In this document: positions 7,790 through 12,584 of the stretch, one piece after another | Layout of the letters: each line of letters begins with the position of its first letter | Numbering within the stretch: position 1 is the stretch's first letter | Assembly (NCBI GenBank): GCA_030840885.1 | Contig: JAVEDQ010000193.1 | Coordinates: forward strand, 1 to 12,584 | Direction of reading: 5' to 3' | DNA from: Frankiaceae bacterium | GTDB taxonomy: Bacteria; Actinomycetota; Actinomycetes; Frankiales; Frankiaceae | Length of the DNA: 12,584 nt | The notes under the pieces: generated by a model | The model's input: the letters and a program-made list of their open reading frames with translations, nothing else | What the model was told of the DNA's origin: nothing | Databases searched by the model: none | Program-made: the position numbers and the translations under genes

Positions 7790-8035
7790 GTGGCAAGCCC
7801 TTCCCTCCCGGTCCCCATCCTGGCGCACGTCCCCGAGCGCGGGGTGTGGCTGCTCCGCACCGTGCTGCTCGCGGTCGTCGTGCTCGTGGCGCTCGCCGTG
7901 GCGATCGGTGGCCGCCCGGCGCCGATCGATCCGCCGTCTGGCGTCAGCGGTGTCAGCGACGTCAGCGGCGTCGGCCTTGTCGGGGTGCAGTCGGGTCTCG
8001 TCGGAGTACCGCAGGCCGGCGGAACCACCCGCTGA
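7790..8035 (+). CDS. Small single-span membrane protein, unrecognised
   Basis: A GTG at 7790 is preceded by GAGGAG (7781-7786), only 3 nt away, which is tight. The 81-residue product has a short hydrophilic start (ASPSLPVPILAHVPERG), one strong hydrophobic segment (VWLLRTVLLAVVVLVALAVAIGG, about residues 19-41), then a Gly/Val/Ser-rich tail outside the membrane. The tail is built from a 9-bp repeat at 7940-7975 (GGCGTCAGC, GGTGTCAGC, GACGTCAGC, GGCGTCGGC) encoding GVSGVSDVSGVG. Third codon positions are overwhelmingly G or C, as in the neighbouring real genes. I recognise no family and assign no function. It could be a small accessory membrane protein or a chance open frame; the hydrophobic core and codon pattern favour a gene. 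It is not obviously tied to the importer, since it starts 74 bp after the last permease. Confidence 0.55.
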   Translation: MASPSLPVPILAHVPERGVWLLRTVLLAVVVLVALAVAIGGRPAPIDPPSGVSGVSDVSGVGLVGVQSGLVGVPQAGGTTR

Positions 8036-8079
8036 CGGTTCGGACCGGCCGCTCACCCGGCTTCGGGTAGACCTGAGCG

Positions 8080-9366
8080 GTGGGCGAATCCGGCAACACC
8101 TCAGTGCCGCGATCGGGCCCGCAACCGGTCACCGCAGCCCTCGTCGATGAGGCCACCGCCCGGCTCGCCGGCGTGGTCCCGCCGACACCGCTCGAGCGCA
8201 ACGAGAGCCTGTCGTCCGTCGTCGGTGGCGAGGTGTGGCTCAAACGTGAGGACCTGCAGGTGGTCCGCTCGTACAAGGTGCGCGGCGCCTACAACCTGAT
8301 CGCGCAGGAACAGGAGCGGGCCCGCGTCACCGGCGTCGTCTGCGCCAGCGCCGGCAACCACGCGCAGGGAGTCGCCTGGGCCTGCCGCGCCCTCGGTCTG
8401 CCGGCGCGCATCTACATCCCCGGCACCACGCCACGGCAGAAGCGCGACCGCATCCGCAGCCTCGGGGACGCGTTCGTCACCTTGCGCGTCGTCGGCGAGA
8501 CCTATGACGACGCGTCCGTCGAGGCGGCCGCGGACGCCGAGCGCACCGGCGCCGTACTCGTCCCCGCCTTCGACGACCCCCGCACCGTCGCGGGGCAGGG
8601 CACCGTCGGCGCGGAGATCCTCACCCAGCTCGGCCGGGCACCCGACCGCGTCGTCGTCCCGGTCGGCGGCGGTGGGCTCCTCGCCGGACTCGCCACCTGG
8701 CTCCGCACGGCGGCGCCGGAGGTCAGCACGATCGGCATCGAACCGGCGGGAGCGGCATGCATGACCGCCGCCCTCGCGGCCGGCGGGCCGGTCCGGCTGC
8801 CCACGCTCGACCCGTTCGTCGACGGCGCCGCGGTGCGGTTGGCCGGCTCGGTCACCTATCCGCTGATCCGCGACTACGCCGACGACGTGCGCACGGTTTC
8901 CGAGGGTCGGGTGTGCACCGAGATGCTGCGGCTCTACCAGACCGACGGGATCATCGCTGAACCGGCCGGTGCCCTCGCGACAGCTGCCCTCGGGGACGCG
9001 GTGCGGCCGCAGCCCGGCGAAGTGACGGTCTGCATTCTCTCCGGTGGCAACAACGACGTCAGCCGGTACAACGAGGTCGTCGAACGCTCGCTGATCCACG
9101 AGGGACTCAAGCACTACTTCCTTGTCGAGTTCCCGCAGGAACCCGGCGCGCTGCGCCGCTTCCTCGCCGAGATCCTCGGCCCGGACGACGACATCACCCT
9201 GTTCGAGTACGTGAAGCGCAACAACCGCGAGTTCGGGCCGGCACTGGTCGGCCTCGAGCTGAGCCGGGCGGACGACCTCTCCCCGCTGCTCGACCGGATG
9301 GAGGCGTCGCCGTTGACCTGCCGGCGCCTCGAGCCCGACGACCCGGTGTTCCGGTTCCTGATCTGA
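8080..9366 (+). CDS. ilvA: Threonine ammonia-lyase (threonine dehydratase), biosynthetic
   Basis: This cytosolic PLP enzyme deaminates L-threonine to 2-oxobutanoate, the first committed step of isoleucine synthesis. The catalytic domain shows the PLP lysine K66 in REDLQVVRSYKVRGAYN, the substrate-side SAGNHAQG at residues 90-97, the phosphate-binding glycine loop G196-G199 (PVGGGGLLAGLA), and LSGGNND near residue 322. From about residue 344 a C-terminal ACT-like domain follows (HYFLVEFPQEPGALRRFLAEIL, then DDDITLFEYVKRNNREFGPALVGLEL). The length of 428 matches the single-ACT-like form found in Corynebacterium and Bacillus, rather than the E. coli form with two such domains. Feedback by isoleucine is expected from the family. 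The GTG at 8080 is the best start, but no convincing ribosome-binding site precedes it; a leaderless mRNA is possible. A 5-bp hairpin (ACCCG 8055-8059 / CGGGT 8064-8068) sits just upstream. Confidence 0.95.
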   Translation: MGESGNTSVPRSGPQPVTAALVDEATARLAGVVPPTPLERNESLSSVVGGEVWLKREDLQVVRSYKVRGAYNLIAQEQERARVTGVVCASAGNHAQGVAWACRALGLPARIYIPGTTPRQKRDRIRSLGDAFVTLRVVGETYDDASVEAAADAERTGAVLVPAFDDPRTVAGQGTVGAEILTQLGRAPDRVVVPVGGGGLLAGLATWLRTAAPEVSTIGIEPAGAACMTAALAAGGPVRLPTLDPFVDGAAVRLAGSVTYPLIRDYADDVRTVSEGRVCTEMLRLYQTDGIIAEPAGALATAALGDAVRPQPGEVTVCILSGGNNDVSRYNEVVERSLIHEGLKHYFLVEFPQEPGALRRFLAEILGPDDDITLFEYVKRNNREFGPALVGLELSRADDLSPLLDRMEASPLTCRRLEPDDPVFRFLI

Positions 9367-9481
9367 CCGCGCCCTTCCGGCGTTGCAGCCGGCACGGCGG
9401 GATCGGCGCCTGACCGGAAAGCCCTCGCCGTCACGCGTTGTGCTCTCTGCTCACGGAAACGCTCCCGGGGAACCCCCGCGC

Positions 9482-9596
9482 CCCAAAGCTTCGGCCCGAG
9501 TGAGCCGCCCTTCAGGAAGTGCCACAGCTGGGCGGCAATCGGCTCGGCGGGCGTTCCGTTGGTGATCGAGGTCAGGTCAAGCTTGGCTGACGACAT
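9482..9596 (-). other. Possible small coding remnant on the minus strand
   Basis: Reading leftwards from an ATG at 9596, the first ~38 codons (beginning MSSAKLDLTSITNGTPAEPI, later AAQLWHFLKGGSLGPKLWG) have mostly G/C third positions and a protein-like composition. The frame then becomes Arg/Ala-rich and runs antisense into ilvA, where it looks like a shadow frame. This could be the remaining N-terminal part of a decayed gene. I do not recognise the protein, and no ribosome-binding site stands out before the ATG. It may equally be chance. Confidence 0.2.
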
Positions 9597-9644
9597 CTAT
9601 TCGAGCCGCGTCAATTAACCGTTGGTGCAAGTTTTGCGGCCCTT

Positions 9645-9658
9645 TGGTGCTAGCACCA
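9645..9658. promoter_or_regulatory. Perfect 14-bp palindrome, operator-like
   Basis: TGGTGCTAGCACCA is its own reverse complement. It lies in the low-GC gap between ilvA and the large secreted-protein gene. A related half-site, GTTGGTGC, lies at 9621-9628, two helical turns (22 bp) to the left when the GGTGC cores are aligned. The arrangement resembles a dimeric repressor's binding site; no regulator gene is present to confirm this. Confidence 0.4.
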
Positions 9659-9671
9659 TCGACTAATAGAC

Positions 9672-9683
9672 GTTGGTACCAAC
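9672..9683. promoter_or_regulatory. Perfect 12-bp palindrome, operator-like
   Basis: GTTGGTACCAAC is its own reverse complement and shares the TTGGT arm with the half-site at 9621 and, in part, with the palindrome at 9645. The centres of the two palindromes are 26 bp apart. TAATAG (9664-9669), between them, could serve as a -10 box, but no matching -35 is convincing. Confidence 0.4.
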
Positions 9684-9886
9684 ATGGCGACTCCTCTGTG
9701 ACCAGCGCTTTGCGCTATCAAGATCCCTGGTCGCTCACAGACCGTTCTACTTGTGGACAACAAAGGCACAACAAGCACTGGTCCGGATTCACAAAGCCAT
9801 TTCGAGTGCCACTCTCGGGTCAGTTCATTCCCGGCTTTCGTAGGCCGGTTCAGCCGGCGGATCGGAGGTGAGATCGAAACGCCGAG

Positions 9887-9960
9887 ACGTTGGTCGTGCC
9901 TTGCAACCGACGTATCCGTGCAATCTTGCAGAGACTGCGGAATCAATGCCCGGGTCTCTG
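9887..9960 (+). promoter_or_regulatory. Structured 5' leader candidate of the secreted-protein gene
   Basis: Two stems can form in the presumed leader. ACGTTGGT (9887-9894) pairs with ACCGACGT (9906-9913), 8 bp with one G-U, across an 11-nt loop. CAGAGAC (9929-9935) pairs exactly with GTCTCTG (9954-9960) across an 18-nt loop. The gene starts 75 nt after the second stem. I could not match the sequence to a known riboswitch class such as c-di-AMP (ydaO), c-di-GMP or cobalamin. The function, and even transcription, is inferred. Confidence 0.3.
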
Positions 9961-10034
9961 ATGAAAGCCTGCCGCTGCCCGCTTCGCGGTCCGGCGTGTT
10001 CTGCTCGTTTCCAACAATCCTGGGGGTGCGTCTT

Positions 10035-12584
10035 ATGACGCAACACCGCGGGCGCGTACGCGCCCTGGCCGCCACAGCTGCGGCCTCGCTACTGTCCACG
10101 ACGGCGCTGATCGCGAGCGCCGCATCTCCTGCCGCGGCGGCGGGGGTCGTCAACAATCCGCCGGTTCTTCCGCACTCCATCCTTGTCTTTCCGTCCCGGA
10201 GCTTCATCTCGGCCAGCGGATACGCGGCCGACGACGTCGTGCGGGTCAGCGTTATTCATCCGGTCGACGCGCTCGGAAACGTGGGCACCGTCAACTCCGT
10301 CGACATGATCCCGGCGGACGACCCGGGAACACCCGAGTTCGACGGCATCGTCGAGATCAACCACCCCGGCGGCGGCTGCTGGGTGACCAACACGCCGGAC
10401 ATCCGTCCGGGGGACAACGTCCGGCTCAGCATCGTCAACAAGCCGGGCGCTGCGGTGGACGAGACCACCGTCGCCGACGTCACCACCGATCTGCCGACGG
10501 ACACCGCTCTCGACGGCAGCCCGTTGCCCGCCGGAACCGTGCAGGTCCACGGCGCCGCGCAGGACTTCCGCGCACCCGGCACGCCGCTGCCCGTCGATCA
10601 GCTCGAGCAGCGACTCGTGATTCCCGGCGACGCTTTCGACCTGAACGGGAAGCGCACCCTGCGTGCCACCTCCGCCGGCGCGGAGGGCCTGCTGTCCTAT
10701 GACGCCCCCGGCTCCACCCACTGGACCGCGACCTACAGCAACCTGAGCGCGCTCGACGTCGGCCGGGCGCTGAACGGTGACGCCCGGGCCCATTGGCTCG
10801 GCACCAACCCCGCGACGCTGGCCGAAGCCACCATCTTCGAGAACGGCGCCGGGTTCACCAAGGCATCGATCCCGGGATGCAACGCTCCGCTCGAGCGGCG
10901 GGTCCCGCCGGCCGGTAGCGAGCTGTTCCCGCCGACCGTTCCGCAGAACCTCGGCACCTCGGTCAGCGGCGGCAACAACGTCTCGCTGGCCTGGTCACCG
11001 TCGGTCGACAACCCCGACCCGGCCACCGGACGCAGCAGCGGCATCGCCAGCTACGGCATCTACCGCGACGGCGTGCCGATCGGCAACGTCTCCGCCGGGC
11101 CGAACGAGCCGACGCAGTACATCGACAAGAACGTGCCAGCCGGCGGCTACTCCTACACGATCGACGCCGAGGACGGCGTCGGCAACCGATCGGCGGTTTC
11201 TGCGCCGGTGCCGGCCACCGCCACCGCCAATCCCGCCCCGCTCGGTGCGGTGAACGAACCGCCGGTGGCGCCGCGGTCGTTGATCGCCTTCCCGTCCCGC
11301 GACTTCGTCTCCACCTCCGGGTTCTCCGCGGGCGACCTCGTGAACGTGTACCTCATCCGGAACGGGGTCACGATCAGCACCAGCGAGGGCCTCATCCCGA
11401 CCGACAGCCCCAAGACGCCGCAGTTCGACGGCATCGTCGAGGTCAACCACCCCGGCGGCGGCTGCTGGGACGGTACGACGCCTCGGATGTTGCCCGGCGA
11501 CAAGATCCGCGCGATCGCCTTCAACACCAACGAGGTCACCGGGGCCACGACCGCGACGTCCGACCAGACCACCGTGTCCGACGTCGCCGCTAACCCGCCG
11601 ACCCTGACCCGGCCCGATGGCTCGGCGCTGCCCGCCGGCACGGTGCAGATCCATGGCACCGCCACTGCTGCCTCCGGAGACCCGCTGCCGGCTGCCCAGA
11701 TCGACACCCGGCTGGTGTCGAAGGGGAACCTGTTCGCGGTCAACGGACGCCGCACCCTGCGGGCCGGCACCGGCACCGACGGCACCTTCAGCTACGACGC
11801 CCCCGGCTCCACTCACTGGACCGCGACCTACAGCAACCTCTCGCCGGCCGATGTGGACCGGGCGATGTCTGCGGAGTCACGCATCCTGTGGCTCGGCGCC
11901 GATCCGGCCGCTCTCACCGAGACGACCATCTTCGAAAACGGTCTCACGCACGGTGCACAGCCACCCTGCGCCGGGCAGTCCGAAGCCGCCGACACCGCGC
12001 CGCCGACCGCGCCGCGCAGCGTCACCGCCTCGCTGGTGGGCACGGCCGTGCACCTGGCCTGGAACGCCTCCCAGGACAACCTGGGCGTCCGCTACTACGG
12101 CATCTACCGCGACGGCTTGCTGCTGCGGCAGGTGGGCGCTAGCACCACGGCGTTCGACGTGACCAACGCCTTCGGCGGCAGCCACGTCTACAGCGTGGAC
12201 GCTGTCGACGCGTCCGGAAACCGCTCCGCAGCCACCCCGGCTGCGGCGCTCACCATCCCCGACAAGAACGCGCCGAGCAGCCCGACGCTGAGCGCCACCG
12301 TGGTCAGCGCTGACGTCGACCTGAGTTGGACCGCCGCCAGCGACGATGTCGGCGTCGCCGGCTACCGCCTCTACCGCGACGGGGCCGAGATCGCCAACTT
12401 CAGCGCCTCAGCCAGCTCCTTCCGGGACGTCAACGTCGTCCCCGGCAACCACAGCTACACCGTGGACGCCGTGGACGCCGCCGGCAATCGGTCCGTCAGG
12501 TCCGCACCCGTGGCCGTCACGGTCACCGCGGACCGTCTTCCGCCGACCACGCCGGGCAACCTCAGCGTCAGCTCGGCCGACTTC
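10035..12584 (+). CDS. Large secreted modular protein with duplicated unknown units and FN3 domains (3' truncated)
   Basis: The frame is open for 850 codons from the ATG at 10035 to the right edge with no stop. GGGGG at 10022-10026 is the likely ribosome-binding site. A Sec signal peptide covers about residues 1-36 (RGRVRALAATAAASLLSTTA core, cleavage near SPAAAA-G). Unit 1 spans residues 40-298 and unit 2 spans 407-655. Each contains FPSR[SD]F[IV]S near the start, FDGIVE[IV]NHPGGGCW (H110, H472), PAGTVQ[VI]HG, RTLRA, YDAPGSTHWTATYSNLS (Y222, Y587), WLG and TIFENG (I267, I632). FN3 domains follow at about 299-393, 656-742 and 743-835, and a fourth begins at 836; they show the YGIYRDG/YRLYRDG and Y[ST][YV][TS][IV]DA[EV]D motifs. 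Only four cysteines are present, two per unit. FN3 domains in secreted actinobacterial proteins usually act as spacers or carbohydrate or adhesion modules. I cannot name the duplicated unit. The C-terminus, which might show anchoring or a catalytic domain, lies outside the window. Confidence 0.9.
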   Translation, partial: MTQHRGRVRALAATAAASLLSTTALIASAASPAAAAGVVNNPPVLPHSILVFPSRSFISASGYAADDVVRVSVIHPVDALGNVGTVNSVDMIPADDPGTPEFDGIVEINHPGGGCWVTNTPDIRPGDNVRLSIVNKPGAAVDETTVADVTTDLPTDTALDGSPLPAGTVQVHGAAQDFRAPGTPLPVDQLEQRLVIPGDAFDLNGKRTLRATSAGAEGLLSYDAPGSTHWTATYSNLSALDVGRALNGDARAHWLGTNPATLAEATIFENGAGFTKASIPGCNAPLERRVPPAGSELFPPTVPQNLGTSVSGGNNVSLAWSPSVDNPDPATGRSSGIASYGIYRDGVPIGNVSAGPNEPTQYIDKNVPAGGYSYTIDAEDGVGNRSAVSAPVPATATANPAPLGAVNEPPVAPRSLIAFPSRDFVSTSGFSAGDLVNVYLIRNGVTISTSEGLIPTDSPKTPQFDGIVEVNHPGGGCWDGTTPRMLPGDKIRAIAFNTNEVTGATTATSDQTTVSDVAANPPTLTRPDGSALPAGTVQIHGTATAASGDPLPAAQIDTRLVSKGNLFAVNGRRTLRAGTGTDGTFSYDAPGSTHWTATYSNLSPADVDRAMSAESRILWLGADPAALTETTIFENGLTHGAQPPCAGQSEAADTAPPTAPRSVTASLVGTAVHLAWNASQDNLGVRYYGIYRDGLLLRQVGASTTAFDVTNAFGGSHVYSVDAVDASGNRSAATPAAALTIPDKNAPSSPTLSATVVSADVDLSWTAASDDVGVAGYRLYRDGAEIANFSASASSFRDVNVVPGNHSYTVDAVDAAGNRSVRSAPVAVTVTADRLPPTTPGNLSVSSADF

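Larger units (their letters stand above)
9367..10034. other. 668-bp intergenic region with locally low GC
   Basis: No convincing protein gene is visible here. By hand count 9601-9840 is about 53% GC (127 of 240), far below the flanking genes. The left part has a small hairpin 10 bp after the ilvA stop (CCGGC 9377-9381 / GCCGG 9388-9392) without a T-run, so at best a weak terminator. The centre holds two perfect palindromes and the right part two stem-forming leader elements, listed separately. No tRNA, CRISPR or insertion-sequence ends were recognised. Confidence 0.7.

Noticed and set aside
8101..9114. 337-codon open frame antisense to ilvA
   Set aside because: Shadow of the ilvA codon pattern; low-complexity Gly/Ala/Arg/Asp composition.
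9644..9871. 75-codon plus-strand frame with a TTG start in the intergenic gap
   Set aside because: Mixed codon usage unlike the neighbours, no ribosome-binding site, and it starts inside a palindrome.
9840..10034. Leader considered as a c-di-AMP (ydaO) riboswitch, which often precedes actinobacterial cell-wall enzyme genes
   Set aside because: The conserved ydaO elements could not be found by eye, and the downstream gene shows no visible cell-wall hydrolase domain.
10995..11816. Several frames on both strands inside the secreted-protein gene, including 273 codons on the minus strand
   Set aside because: The continuous plus frame from 10035 shows repeated domains and conserved motifs across the same DNA; the others are shadows.

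Overview
The window is very GC-rich, with almost every third codon position G or C, GTG starts and 4-bp ATGA/GTGA gene overlaps. The protein families fit an actinobacterium (Actinomycetota); nothing seen allows a safer placement. All supported genes lie on the + strand.

Layout: (1) 2-1257 is the end of a polar amino-acid ABC uptake operon, with the 3' part of a HisM/GlnP-type permease overlapping a GlnQ-type ATPase. (2) 1258-1422 is a spacer with a plausible extended -10 promoter. (3) 1423-7715 is a complete family-5 (oligopeptide/dipeptide/nickel type) ABC importer in the order binding lipoprotein, OppD-type ATPase, OppF-type ATPase, OppC-type permease, OppB-type permease. The binding-protein gene is separated from the other four by two perfect hairpins (9-bp and 13-bp stems). 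The last four genes overlap or nearly abut and are probably translated together. Both ATPases carry the four C-terminal cysteines of the family's Fe-S-type tail, and each has a 15-bp in-frame tandem repeat near its C-terminus. (4) 7790-8035 encodes an unrecognised small single-span membrane protein. (5) 8080-9366 is threonine ammonia-lyase (ilvA) with one C-terminal ACT-like regulatory domain. (6) 9367-10034 is a 668-bp gap with locally low GC (about 53% by hand count over 9601-9840), two perfect operator-like palindromes and a leader able to fold. (7) 10035 to the right edge is the open 5' part (850 codons, no stop) of a large secreted modular protein: a signal peptide, then two copies of an unrecognised roughly 260-residue unit, each followed by a fibronectin type III (FN3) domain, then a further FN3 domain and the start of another.

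The two transport operons and ilvA are ordinary nutrient uptake and isoleucine biosynthesis. The most unusual content is the secreted protein at the right end. Its duplicated module (two cysteines per copy, an HPGGGCW motif and a THWTATYSNLS motif) is not a domain I can name.
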